The position numbers and the translations under genes are program-made. The notes beneath the pieces were generated by a model, which worked only from the letters and a program-made list of their open reading frames with translations, was not told the DNA's origin and did not search any database. This document shows, piece by piece, positions 37,401 through 50,971 of a stretch of 64,000 nucleotides of DNA; the stretch's first letter is position 1, and each line of letters begins with the position of its first letter. This DNA is from Piscicola geometra (lineage: Eukaryota; Annelida; Clitellata; Hirudinida; Piscicolidae). The stretch covers positions 2,735,531 through 2,799,530 of the forward strand of contig OX030958.1 in NCBI GenBank assembly GCA_943735955.1, given 5' to 3'.

Positions 37401-39055
37401 TGGAGAATGGGCTGTGTGTCTACACTGGGTGTATGACTTGAAAAAACTAATTTCTAAGCATACCATCACTTTATTGAAAAAACACAAAAATAATATTTCC
37501 TATATCAAAAAAGGTTTAGTCACAAACATTATCTTAGTTTGCATAGGACTAAAAAACAAATTTTTAAAATTCAACTTTGGTTTATTGAGATCTTTTTTGA
37601 AATATTAAACTCATATAAAAAAAATTCAGTAATTTATAAGACAAAAGTTAATTAGTATTATTGAACACGTTGATTCACTAGCTGGACAAAATCAACTCGC
37701 AACTAAAACTTGAATCTTTATTTTGACACATTTGAGATTCGATTTGACCTAATAAGGATTCAATGTAAGCAATAAAGATTCGATTTAATTTGATTTAGAA
37801 ACTAGCAAATTGATTCAAATGGAATTTTCTGCTTTTCGATTCGAATTAATGATCAAGTTTAAAATTAGAGTATTGATTAGCAGTCTTAGTATTAAAACAA
37901 CATGTCCACCATTTACTTTGCTTTTTTGTTTTCACAGTTGTTAGTTTTTTGCTTCTGGATTCATCTTATTCCAAACAATTTTCGAAAAAACAAAACCCCT
38001 TAAACCAACATTTTTTATTTCTCAACACCTGAAAAGCGTGTGCTGTTTTAATATCATAAACAAAGCTTTTTGAAAACTTCTTATCAAATATTACACGAAA
38101 ATATTCATGCTTTCAGAAAGTTTAGCTATTTAAAATTTAATAAAAGCTAATAATTTCAGTAAGAGCTTACCGAAGATGTTAGTATAGTCAGAAGAAACTA
38201 TAACTATATTATTCATTTATCGATTTGGTGCGTCTAAGCTTTTTGAATTGTTTTTCGTTCTTCGAAGCCCTGTAAATGTACATTCTTCCCAATTATTCAG
38301 TACAAAAGAAATATTTCTTCGTGAAGATGTATACAAATTTGATTAAAAAAGTCAAAAACTTTTAAGATTTCTTAACCATTTATTTTTTGTCGTTAATTTC
38401 AATTTTTTTATTTTCAACTTTTTATTTTCTATCTCTTCATTATTCAAAAACATTTAATGATACGATTTTGTCGCACTCTACTCCCTGCGTACTGTGTGCT
38501 CAGATCAAACAAACTATTCGGTGTATTTGATAAACAAACTAACAAACAGCATCAAAAAATGAATACTAAAAGTTTACCAAAATAAGTTTAAGTTCTCTAT
38601 ATTTCATCTTCCCCTACTCCAAATGATGTCAAGCACAGAAGTAGCAAAAGGCACGTAGGGTTTTGATCATGTAACTCATCATTAAGTTTCAATTTGCCGT
38701 GATATTACTTACGTTTTATGGCTAATAACGCTAATGTATCATTGAGTACGTGAACGAATACTTATTCATTTTGTGCTTTTTTTGCGTTTTCCCCACTTTT
38801 TCTAGTTTTTATAAACCTTTAAAGTGTTATATTCATTCATTTGTAGACCACTTAGCTCGGATTAAGTGTAATATTCGACTTTTTTTAAAACTAAAAATTC
38901 TTTTTATTTACTGATGATAAACTAGAAAAATGTGATAGGATTGCACAGTTGAGTCTTTGATCACTTGACCACATACATAAAAGGATATCTCTGAAACTCA
39001 AACATTATTCATGAAAATTGGATTCTATCTGTGAACAGGTCTTGTATTTTTGTGT
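37401..39055. other. Intergenic, no gene seen
   Basis: AT-rich sequence up to the GT microsatellite. Confidence 0.55.
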
Positions 39056-39381
<326 letters not shown>

Positions 39382-41939
39382 GCGTATCAGTATAAATTAT
39401 TGAATCACGAATGTGTGGAAGTTTGCAATTGAATATTGCATCCTGGATACTCTTTCCTTCAATAATAACGGATGCGGGAAAACGTAATCGTTTGAATGAT
39501 TGTTTTGAATCTTTGCTATATGATAATTGTCTGGTTGAATGGCCTGATGATGCAAATACTTCAGTTCTTTACATCAGTGTGAAACGTTGTCTTTAATTCT
39601 CACTCATCGCTGAAAGCCCCTTCTCCAAAAAAGTGCATAACAAATCTTTTGAAGATAAAACAAAAAATATTGACTATTATTATTTTATCAAAACTACTCT
39701 CATTACCAATTTATCATCAATTATAGAATGTGGAAGAGTTTTTCTAAAGTTGATAAATAAATTCCAGAGTTAATAATACTTTTATGCTTGGCATCTGTTT
39801 GTTCAGCAGCCCTTCATTGTCGTAATCCTTGTATTACTTCTGTTTCATGGCCAGGCATTCATGGAAAATGTAAAAATAATTACAGCTTAGTTTTAATGTA
39901 AAAATTATTATTTTAAAATATTTTTTATTAGATTTATTTGAGACATTTTTTCTATTAGCGAAGAATCTTGGGAAATGTATCGACAAAATAAAAGTTGTAG
40001 GAAGCCTTTATTTTTCGATTTTAGATTTGGAATGAAAAAATATTTGTTAAACAACAAATAGAGCAATAAAGATAAACGTAATGATCAATTAATAACTCCA
40101 CAACGCATAAGTTTACAATTTTCCTGATAAATTCAATAAAACAGCATCAATAAAATACAAAACCATCATTTAAATTTGAATTTAAAACTCAAAATAATAA
40201 ATTCTTAGTGATAAATAATGGTTCGTAGACTACATTTTGAATATTGATCATGACCTAAGAATCAGTTTTAAAATAAGCCATAAGCAGCTTTTGGGGCTCT
40301 TCACAGTCCTGACCATAAGAGCACAGCACACTGCTGTTTACTCCAAAGTTTGGATACAAAATTGAAATAAATAGTGAAAAAAACAAAATTTTTACAAAGT
40401 TTTCTACTGAAAGATTTTTTCAAAATCAATAATATTAGTTTTAAAGTTCATGCACACACATAGCACCGTTTGCAAAATCAAAAATCCATTTCGATTCCAT
40501 TTCACCGAAACCTTACATTCTATGGTCATCAACTTCATATTATTATTATGTTACCCATTTTTTCGATATTCATACTTCATTTTAATTCCTTATAAAGGTG
40601 AATAGGTCACTGTTTTATCGTTTTTCTGCCAGTCAAAACTGGACATTTATTTCAAGCGAATAATTTTTTTGTAATATTTAATTCTTATAAACTAAATTTT
40701 GAAAACTTTTTTTATTCTTGGTATCACTGAGAAACTTAAACAAAAAAAGCATTTTAATTTTAAACAATTTACTTTTAAAGTTTAATTTGATAAAGAACAA
40801 CATTCTTTTCCCCCAAGATTGAAAATTCATTAGTTTTTTTAAAAATAATTACTCAATTACTTTTTCAATTACTCGTTCATTAAGCTTCCAACAAATCAAT
40901 ATTTTTTTACTCTATTTTGCGTTATCTTTATTAAAATTTATCGCTTCACTAGCGCCTTCCTTGATGAATCCATAATTGTCTCATTTTTATTCACGTTTAA
41001 TTTAATTGCGTCCATTTCCTTTCAAGGTTTTTCTTATTTTTGGATAAACTCATCATTACGACTTTATTGAAAACCTTGAGAACCAAACTAACAAATCTTT
41101 CAGAAAACAAATGTGACAGCAAGAACTTATTCATTTATGAGAATATCATTTTCTGCTCAAAACAAAACATATTTAAGCAGCACAAAAAGACTTCAAATCA
41201 CAGAAAACAAGCTGTCCGAATGTAAATTACGCTAATAAATACACTAACAGTCTTTTTATCAGACACAAGCAAACAAAAGCAACATATTCATGATAGCATA
41301 CTTACACATACCAACAAGCTCACACACACGCACATAGAACACACGAACACAACACGTGCACATACTAAACCAACCTAAATCACCACGAAGACGCATTAAG
41401 GGGGGCTTAAAGCTCGACAATGCTTTGATGTGCTTAAAAGTTACATGCGGACGGATGTCAAGTCATAAATCTCACAGCCACACACGCGTCAAACATTCTT
41501 TTGACTTTATTCCTTCCTCTACTTTTATTACGCTTCCTTTCTCGCTTCTTTCTACTTTCGCACTTCTTCCATTCCCATAAAACTATTTCATTTATTTCAT
41601 AGACATTAGTGCTTCTAAGGACTTTCAATAAAAGTATTTTCAATATTTAGATAAACGTATTTAAAAAGTAATGTTTTCATAGGGCGTCCGGTTATGGATG
41701 GGCTTGTATATTTATGGGCCTCTTGCTTCCTACAAACTGTGCATCAATAAATCGTTTCGAAAACGTTAGAAAAATGATTTGATAACTGATTTTTTATATA
41801 GTTTCCTTTTTCAAAATTAAATGTCTGATAATCAGTCTTTCCAGAAATAAACTGTCTGTTTACTTGAATTTAATTTGGTAATTGATGGTTTTAAGTCTAA
41901 CAATTAATTTTCATTTTGAAAAAGCAATTTTCAAAAATT
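39382..41939. other. Intergenic, no gene seen
   Basis: AT-rich. A CACACACGCACAT-type short repeat lies near 41320. Confidence 0.55.
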
Positions 41940-42345
41940 GTTTTGTGATTTTATTAATCGAAAAAAATTTATTTGTTCTAAATATGAAACAAAGTTTTGT
42001 GTGTGTAAATGCTCTTTTGTTGCATGAGTAGTGATGGCACACAGTGTGAGACCTCGTTTCTGGAGTCAACCTCCTAGATGCGCGCCACTGAAGTATTGCA
42101 AACGGATATTTTAGTTTTTTTAATAATAAATTCAAACAATTTTTTTTATAAACCTAAATTTCAGAACTTCATCATAGGGAACAATAACAGTACTATTTCT
42201 TGGTCTTCCCGCCGTTATTGGTTATAAAAGTCATCTTTTAGAAGAAAAAAATTAAAATTCCGTTTTATTTCGTTTTTAACTAAATACAATTATTTATAAA
42301 ATTAATTAAATAAGTTATATAAACTAAAAAAGTGAAAGACAATTT
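41940..42345 (+). repeat. 0.4-kb dispersed repeat, copy 1
   Basis: Aligns along its length with 58778-59205: shared TGTAAATGCT, CAACCTCCTAGA, GCAAACGGAT and TTTCTTGGTCTTCC in the same order. No coding capacity; family unknown. Confidence 0.65.
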
Positions 42346-45300
42346 TCGGAACTAAAACCTAATAGTTTTTTATATAATTAAAATGCCTATGTAATATGAA
42401 ATAATCTCATCTCCACCTCGATACCTGTGACGCATTTACTAATCCTATTTTTGAAGCCGTAATTGCTACAAGATTCGCAAAATAAAGCTTTAATATTATA
42501 TGTTTAGAAAAACATAATTAAAATAACATTTTTTATCCTTTTGTTAATGGTTTTTGTGTTTGGAAGCTGATAAGGTTGGTCGAGTGGCAGTTTATCTAAA
42601 CGTTCTTTATGTCCTCACTTACGTGCCTATGCACCTTCCATTTGTTCGCCGAATATACTTTATCGTCTTTAACTTTCAACCATTGTCATTTATTTATTTA
42701 TTTAAAATTAAGATATATCTTTATTTACAACAACTTTCTGTTTTCATTGAGATTACTTGTGTTTTTCAAATTATCCAGCTAGTCTACATCTCCATCCACA
42801 TGATACATCCTTCAAACCAATATTATGTATTACGCGACGGTTTTAGTAATTTATTTACCTGCAATGTCTACGCCTTCTTTCTCACTTTTTATTTTTCAGA
42901 ATTTTCAACTACACTCAACACTTTCCATAATTTGTTTCTTAACTAGATGAATAATTTAAAGATGAACCTATTTCCAGCTTTTCATCTAGTTATTTATTTT
43001 GCCATTTCGGTGCATTATTTCGATTTCATTCAATCAATAAATCCTCTAATATATTTAATGTTGTCATAATAATCTTTGTTCGCACACAAGCTCGTTTATG
43101 AATGCATTAGAACCGGTTTATAGTTTACGAGGGCCTTAAACTTCAATTTAATGACGACATTCCTCAGGGACTGACTACAACCTCTGCATACCGAATGCGC
43201 CATTGTCTAGCACTTACTTCCAGCATCTTTTTAAGGAACTCTCCAACAACCTCCACTTCTTTATTTTAGTTTCCTTAAAAACGTTTTTTTTCTCAAATGA
43301 ATTAAATTATTTTCTCTTTTTTTAAAAACCTTTTGTCATATTTTTAGGGTTAGGGTTAGGGTTAAGGTGTGTAAAAATCCTGCTTGACCATCATTTTGTC
43401 CCAAGTTCGAATGCAACCGGGCTCTAGTAATCCAACGCGTAATAATTGCAGCAAGGTTCCATGTAAATGTGGATGTAAATTTGTGAAGACTTTTGATGAA
43501 TAGCAAAACATTTGTTTTTAACTTATTTTGGAAGCAACCAATCGTTAGCACAGATATTCAATTTTTTAAAATTTTACATACATAGTAATTAAATCCCACA
43601 AAATAATTCTACGTTTTTCCTAATTACTTCCAAAAATTTCTTCTTCTTATTTATTTCCAATTCATTAAAAATTAATCCTGCTTTGTTTTTTTATTTTTAT
43701 TTTTCCTCAGCTTGACTTGAATCCACGTAATCCATCACATGCTTGCTTGGTGATCCCGTTAGACGTAAGAACTTAATTCCGATTTCAGATTTTAATACTT
43801 TTATTTCTTTCTAAGCTCAAATATTTGTGAAACAATTATTTTGGAGGGTTTTTGCACTCAATGTTTTGATTATAATTTTTACTAAATTTTTCATTGCTTC
43901 ATAATTATATTATAAATAAAAAGAATTTCTAGTACAAAAAAATGAGCAGCAAAGATATCAAATTTAGAAAATTATTTTTTTCTTTTCATAGTTAGTTTGA
44001 GTAAATTTCTTCATGTCATACAATGGATTGCTTTAGGAAAAGCTACTGCAAGCGAAGGCGTCTATGCTTGGTGGCATTGTCTTATAGTGGAAAACCCAAA
44101 ACTAAAAGCACAACACGATCATTCCTTTCTATCATTTTCTTGGCAGAAACAACAAATCATCTAATGAGAAAGACTGTAGAAAGAAACAACGTCTTGTCTC
44201 AGCTGCTGAAGCAAGGGGTCCAAGCAGAACTGAGTAGATTTTTCCAATAATTACTTCTTGCATGTGGCGACAGTGAATGAAATGAAAAACATGTTTTTAC
44301 ATCAACTTTTTTAGCAGGATCCAAGCAACAAGATAAAAACAAGTACTTGACGCTATCTTGACAATATCTTATTAATATTTTGTAAGATTAAAATAACTAA
44401 TAGTTAAAATTAATGAAAAAACACAAGTTTTTTGCTAATTTTTGTAAGATTGAAGAACATTAAGCGACTTCTAAATAAGATTTTATTTTAATTTCTTTTT
44501 CACAGTAAACTTCAATACCCTTTAGCACTTGAAAACAACAATCCGTTCAGGTAAAAAAATTCTATTTTTTAAAGTGAACAACCCAAAGTGTATTATAAAA
44601 TTTGTGTTTGAAAATTTTATATTAGCACTCTGTCTCGTTGTTTTTGGTTATTTGGCTTTGTGACGGAGAAGTCATGAACTAGTTCAAGAAAGTCCGATTC
44701 TTAGCCTGTAAGCCTGTAAGCCAGTCTTTCTTTTATAATACACCTCGAAGCGTGAGTGCTAACGGAGTTTAATTAAATTAGTTTGTTTACTTGTTGATTC
44801 AGAAGTATCCAGTACAGCAGCTGTTTTCAACTTCTTAGTGCGGCGGTCTCTTAGTCTATTTTGTCAGGCCATGGTGACCACATTCATAAATTTTTATTTT
44901 GGACTCTTTATTGCATTGTTACAGTTACTATTGCACTCGAATTAGATTTTTGAAATTTAATTTTATCACTTATTAGTACTGTGTAAAAAAATTATATTTT
45001 AATTTTGTATAATAATTCAAAATTGCAAGAAATTATGTAATTAAAATATGAAAAATACTTTTGCGCCTGAAAATGTATATGCTGTTGATGGGTTATTTTT
45101 ATAACTTTAAATTTAGAGTTTTCAAATAATATTTTATAATGCAAATAATTTTTGAAGCTTTATAATGATTCGGGATTAATTCTAGGTTGTCTTTACCACT
45201 CGTATATACCAGAAATCGTTTATTATAAGTTTTCGACTTTTTCAATCCCAGAAGTGCATCTAAGAAAATTTGTAAATTTAAAATTGTGAAATGATAAAAA

Positions 45301-48125
45301 AAAATTTACTCTATTAATTTTAACTTTAACCATAAATTTAAATTTTAACTTTTAGTTTTCAATTTCAAACATAAAAAGAGCATCGCATGTTTTTTCAACT
45401 GTTTTATAAGTTTAATTTTTACATTTTATTAAAAAAATTAATTAAAAAATTGTTTTATTGACTTATTGAAATAAGAAAAACGATTTTTATTTTTCATGAT
45501 ATACTTTATTATTATTCCATATTTTGCATAGTGAAATGTTTTATGTATTTACAAATGTTTTTAGATTAGGAAGTTTGCAAATCAGTTGTTTATAGGTTTG
45601 ATGATTCCTCCATCCCACCAAATTCATCAAAAATCAAAAAGTATGAACTTTAAAAGCTTGCTACAAAAAGTTAATTTCAAAAAGTATTTTTCCAAGAAAT
45701 ATTTTTTGGATTCCCAGAGTTTCACGTTTTTGATTAGAAAAGTCCTATGTCCAAACGGACTACTGAAAGCGTTTGTCTTGAACTTAATTCCAAAAACAAA
45801 AAATATTTTTGCCTGATTTTAGTCAAAACTTTTTTCACAAAAAAATTTACTCAAAAGAATCTATTTATAAATGCCAGTCTGATTTAGTGAAATTAATTTG
45901 TAAAGTAAAAATTTATATTTACTTATGTAAAAACTTAAAGGCTAAACAATCCTGAAGGAGAACACTGATAAGCGACTCAATGTCAATAAACATCGCAGCG
46001 ATAAAATGTTTTTTCTTCTTATATTAGTGCCTTCTTCAATTCATACATTAACGCCTTTGCTATCCTTTGTTGGAAATCTCAATAAAATCATGGCAGTTTG
46101 CTTAGCAGACCAAGAGAGTGCAGCTGAGCGTGGACTTGATGTATTTCAGGCGCTATTACATCCGAGTCCATCATGCATTTAATGACTTTCTCAATTTTAG
46201 TTCGAAATGGCAATCCATTGCTGGAATCTGGGAAACTAATACCAGAAAAGAAAGTGAAGTTTTTACAACGTTTTTCGAAATGGTTTATATGAAAGCGATC
46301 TGAAACGAGGTTTTATCCAAAAGGATATAAGAAAGTATAGCTTATAAAGAACATTATATCATTAAAGCCAACATTTATTTAAATAATAGTTTGAAGAACA
46401 GAATATAATTATTCTTCTATATTTTATAAGCTAAAATAAAATTAAAATAAAATTGAAATTCATTCAACACGCAAAGTTTAATTAATTTTTTTTCTCCAAA
46501 AAGAGTAGATTTATATTCGTTCCCTTCGAGGTTTTGTAAACAGGAGTTCATTTCTGACACTGAAGTCCCCGCTAAATGACAGCTGCCTAGTGCTCGCCAC
46601 CCAAAAAGAAAGCTTGAAAAGTTGGCGTTGGTAATTGAAAATTCTTGTGGGGCGTTTTGATTCTGTGAAAACTCTATACGCTAGACGGAGTAGGTCGATT
46701 AAATGGAGTTGAAGTCAAACTTAATCGATTCATGTTCGTGAAGTTAAAAATATTTATATCTTTTTTTAATATATTATTTGAAAAGTTTTTTTTTCGAAAG
46801 GATTTTTTCGTTTCATATTGCACCTTCAAGCTAAATTCGAACTTTTCACCTCGCATCAAAAGCTTCTTTCAGCTTCCTGATTTCAAAGTGCAAGTACAAA
46901 AAATGCAAAAATCTCAAGAAAGGTTATCCAAATGAATAGTCTCATTAGCATCACTGGCTGGAATTACATCCCAAAGTTTCCTGAAAGGCATTTTTAGCAC
47001 TCTTCTTTTTAGAGTTTTCTGTTTTTAGCTTTTATGAAAAGCTATTTACGAAAGAAAAATTTGAAATGTTTAAAAGTTTTATGCCGTTTATTTTATACGC
47101 TTTTTGTATCATTAGCCAATATTCCTTGATTGAGCAGTTGAGACTATTTTTTCTTTTGTTAAAAATCATTTAAATATGTTAAAAAGAATTTCATTTTAAA
47201 CATATTTACTCAGTCAAGCCGACAGTTAAACTACTTGTGTTTTCGGCAAGCATTCAGCTGATCCTCGAGTCTCAATACGTTAAATCTATGGTCGTTTAAA
47301 CGCAAGTAACTTCAAATAAGAATTTTCTTTATCGAATCGAATGAACAGGGAAATAGTTTTGGAAGGTGCTGGCTATAATTTCAGTTCTTTCATACTTATC
47401 AATTTAACGGATTGCACTTAACGGCATTATTAAAAAATAATTGCTATGGATTGACTTTCTCTCTTTAGTAGTGAAAGCGTTTCCAAAGCATTCATTTTTG
47501 CAGGTAAAAAGACTTTCAAATAAGTTTTAGGAAAAAATCTAATTAAAATAGAGAGAGACATAAATATTTGTTTCCCTATCTTTTTGTCTTTGATGAAACT
47601 AGATGTAAAAAACAATATTCTAGTTCAGTTCTAAAATGATGCTCAAACATTTCTCTTAAACTTTGAAGATCGATTCTTTGGCAGATTTTATTTTAAGATG
47701 ATTGAAAATTGTATTCTTAATCGTTAAAATAAACTATTTTTATTTAACAAAATCCAAAAAATTTCTCTGATCCACTTCTAACAAATCTGCCACATTTGTA
47801 AATGAACAAAGGCCGTTGAGGGCATAACAAAAATCGCCTGTTCAGGGAAACTTCGTATATTTGCTAAAACTCGAAAATTTAAGTTTCTAAATTTTTCGTT
47901 TTTTATTATGTCATTTTCATTTAATTAAATCTTCGGAAAAAACTATCTATAATTCTTTAAAAAAAAATTTAATAGCCAATATTTATAAAAGCTTGAGCCC
48001 ATAGATATGCTACAAACAACCAGTTATATCTGTGCTTGAGCCCTTTTAAAAACTTCAATCTAAAGAATTATCCACTAAGCAAGCATGAGTTTCCGAATCT
48101 GAAATTATGATAAATCTTGTCCATT
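42346..48125. other. Intergenic, no gene seen
   Basis: AT-rich. The 130-codon frame near 42554-42946 is Phe/Tyr/Ile-rich and lacks an ATG start, as expected from AT-rich chance reading. (TTAGGG)3 lies at 43344. Confidence 0.55.
43344..43361 (+). repeat. Interstitial telomere repeat (TTAGGG)3
   Basis: Three perfect TTAGGG units, then TTAAGG. Confidence 0.9.
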
Positions 48126-48384
48126 ATCCTACTCAGTGGCGCAACCAGGGGGGGGGGGCTGGGGGGGACTCAAGCTGAAGGGTCTCACAATTTTTCAAAA
48201 ATTGATGAGTTTTTTTGGTGGTGGGGGGTAATCAATTTTTCAATATGCCATAGGATAATTATATTTTCTCTGGATGGCCATCGGGTCTTTATCTCACAAA
48301 ACCTTTCATATATCAACACAGAATATAGAGATCCCACCAAAATGACACTAACATGTCACAAATTCTGAGAAAAAATAGAGCACC

Positions 48385-48465
48385 ACTAGACCTTAACTAC
48401 ACTTTTAAAACTTTTGAAAAAAAAGCGCCTTAGAAATCTATTTGATTGATTGATTGGTTTACACT
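48385..48465 (+). repeat. LINE 3' tail nested in the hAT element
   Basis: AAGCGCCTTAGAAATCTATT followed by TGATTGATTGATTGG, the same tail type as at 11705-11733 and (inverted) 7846-7895. Confidence 0.5.
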
Positions 48466-48559
48466 TTTCATATGTAAATTTTTCCAGCCATGACAAGTAT
48501 ATAAAGAATAACGCAGATAGACAAAATAGCTCCCGAGCTTTCAAAATTATTCCACCTTC

Positions 48560-48870
48560 ATGGAAAGGATGCTGAAACTGTGTAAAGACAGCTCAAAATC
48601 ACATCAACAAGTTTACGTGTGGATCAGTCTGATCTCATTGAATGTATCGAACTGCAAGAACTCTTTTGTGCCACAAGCCTTCAACCCGAGTTGCACTATA
48701 GGCTCGATGTTGTTCTGACTCTGCCAGTTACTTTATAAGATGCAGAAAGAGCATTTTCTAAATTTTGGTTTATTAAAATTCATCTTAGGACGACTGTGTC
48801 TGCTCGTCGTTTGCAAAGCTTGTTTGAGAATATCTGCTACCAAAACCGCTACAGCACTTTTTCCAGTAAA
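48560..48870 (+). pseudogene. hAT transposase C-terminal (dimerisation) remnant
   Basis: Frame with LDVVLTLPVTL, a stop at 48736, then DAERAFSKFWFIKIHLRTTV and SARRLQSLFENI, matching the order of the hAT dimerisation domain (LTLPVT, ERSFS, LR). The N-terminal catalytic part was not found. Confidence 0.65.
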
Positions 48871-49010
48871 TGAAATGGTGATAAGATTTTCACAAACTGA
48901 TCGCAAAATTATTTTGTAACTCAAAACACATCAAAATTTAGTTGAAACTGAATATTGAAAAAAAATTATTGACTGTTTAGGATCTCATATCAAGCCTTAG
49001 TTTAAAAAGG

Positions 49011-49071
49011 ATGACGTAACTCTAAGAATACTATGCAACTAAGTTGCATAGTATTCTTAGAGTTACGTCAT
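49011..49071. repeat. Perfect 30-bp inverted repeat with 1-nt spacer
   Basis: Left arm 49011-49040 begins ATGACGTAACTC and ends TATGCAACT; the centre is A49041; the right arm 49042-49071 is its exact reverse complement. It can extrude as a cruciform, or fold as an RNA hairpin if transcribed. Confidence 0.97.
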
Positions 49072-50155
49072 TGCATTGCAAATTAGTTTGTAGTTTTTCT
49101 TTTGTATCATTAATAAACTAACAAAATTCTTCATCAATTATAATTGGTAATTTTTATTTAGCCCATTTACCGAAAAAAAAGTTAACATGCGAAAACGCAA
49201 CGTGAGCGATAAGTGTGACATACTTCTGTGTAGTAGGAAATCATAAATAAATTTATTCAAACCACATTTATTAAAACAGAAATAAATTCGAATTGCAAAT
49301 AGCTCGATAAAACTATGACTTCTAAATATTTTATTAGTTATAATAATAATTATTATTATTTTAATTACAACAAAGCAAATTATTTAAAGTGAATTTCAAC
49401 AGCACACTCATAAACTGTTGTGCTGTTTCAAAGACGACATTGACGAGGAATGTTATATTTATTTTAATTTTGAAATCAACCTATGAGAGGTTAAAAATTA
49501 TATTTTCTTCAATAATTTTCAAGTTTGAAGCATTTGCGGTTAGGAATTTTTTTTCGAAATATAAAAATCAACATTCGTCTACAAAATTCAACTTTTAATT
49601 TTAATTTTATAAATGTCATAATACATTAACATTAAATTAATAATTTTATTATTTTTATAATAACTATTGTAATGAATAAAAAATTAATAAAAATCATATG
49701 AAATCATGTTACGTCAAAGTTGCGAAAACGCACCATTGATTTTTAAAAGCATTGGACACCTTTTAAAAGTTATGTTGAGTTTATAAAAAATTAATTCAAG
49801 TAATAACTATCTTCTCACCCTGAAATTAATAATACATTTGTATAAAAATACTAAAATCGAATGAAAAAATTGAAAAATTATCTAAGCGAGGAAAGATTGT
49901 TTTGAGAAATTTTAAACGTGAACAGTAAATGAAAGATTATAAATAATTAAATGAAAAAATTTGAAATGTAACTTATAAAATTAAAATATAAAATTTATTG
50001 TACAAAATATGTTTAAAAAATCGTTATTAAAAGAGCAAGAAAATATAAAAATAGATGTTGCAAAACACAACAGTTGTGGGAAAGAATTATTTTTTCATAC
50101 TAAAGTTGAGTCCCCCCTCCCAGCATTTTTAGCTGGTTGCGCCCCTGATCCTACT

Positions 50156-50884
50156 GAACTGAAACATGCAATAAAAAATATTTAAACGGAACCTTAGTAA
50201 ATATTTTAATTCCAAAGCAATCAATCATAAAACATTTTCAAAAGCTCATCAAATTTGCGACTGATTACCTCAAGGAATGGCTCGAATTAGAAATACTATC
50301 TTTTGAATATTCATTCATTCCTGTTTAGGAAAACAAATTCAATAATTATTTTATATTTTCAATTTCACTTGTTATGAAAAATCTCATTGTAACTAGTAAA
50401 TTTAAAAAATCTAGGTTTTGAGAAATTTGATATGATAATTCATTAAATTCCTAATTTCCTTGATTTTATATTTTAGAAAATTATAATTATTTATGTTTTA
50501 GATAAATGATATCAAAATAAAACCTAAACTCGCAAAATATGGTTTATAAAACACTATTAAAAGTAAAAAAATGAGGCGTCGCAAAATCACTTAACAATTT
50601 CCATAGATACGCATTTTCAAGATCGAATTGAATATTTCTGGGTCTTCAATATTAGAAAATTTTGGTTTAAGAAGTTGATAAATAATGTTAATAAATATTT
50701 TAGAAAGTTTTTTATTATTTAGCGTTTCTTTACATATGTCTGAACACCTTCAATAACAAAAATATGCTAAAATAAAAAGTTAAAATAAATAGTTACTATT
50801 AGAGAACTAATGAATAAATAATTAAGTTTATTTTTCGCAAAAAGCTTCGTTCTTTAGTTTTGAAGCACGAGACTAATTCCAATA
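50156..50884. other. Likely promoter and 5' UTR region of CCDC180
   Basis: Only 730 bp separate the hAT element from the CCDC180 start codon, so the promoter must be here or, with a 5' untranslated exon, further upstream. No clear TATA box or X-box was recognised. Confidence 0.35.
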
Positions 50885-50971
50885 ATGGCTTTTTGTGGCT
50901 TCCTTGCTGAAAAAAATCGTGTTCGAGTGGTGAAGAGTGGCCAAATCTACAGGCAGATGTTCGACGCTGAG
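50885..50971 (+). CDS. CCDC180: CCDC180 exon 1 (start codon)
   Basis: Begins MAFCGFLAEKNRVRVV and ends FDAE before a GTAACG donor, phase 0, 29 codons. The motif KSGQIYRQMFDAE is the family's N-terminal signature. The ATG at 50885 is the only one that keeps this motif in frame. Confidence 0.78.

Larger units (their letters stand above)
48134..50147 (+). mobile_element. hAT transposon relic (2014 bp) with 8-bp target duplication
   Basis: ATCCTACT at 48126-48133 and at 50148-50155. The left end is CAGTGGCGCAACCAGG and the right end CTGGTTGCGCCCCTG, inverted repeats separated inward by a G run, with matching GGGGGACTCAA and TTGAGTCCCCC. It holds a hAT dimerisation-domain remnant (48560-48870), a nested LINE tail (48385-48465) and a long palindrome (49011-49071). 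Transposase mostly lost, so non-autonomous. Confidence 0.85.

Noticed and set aside
42554..42946. 130-codon frame rich in Phe, Tyr and Ile that could pass for a membrane protein
   Set aside because: It starts at a non-ATG codon, has no charged pattern or splice signals, and matches what AT-rich DNA gives by chance.
44023..44250. 75-codon frame with a genuine ATG
   Set aside because: No family motifs, no splice context and no upstream promoter features; too weak to call.
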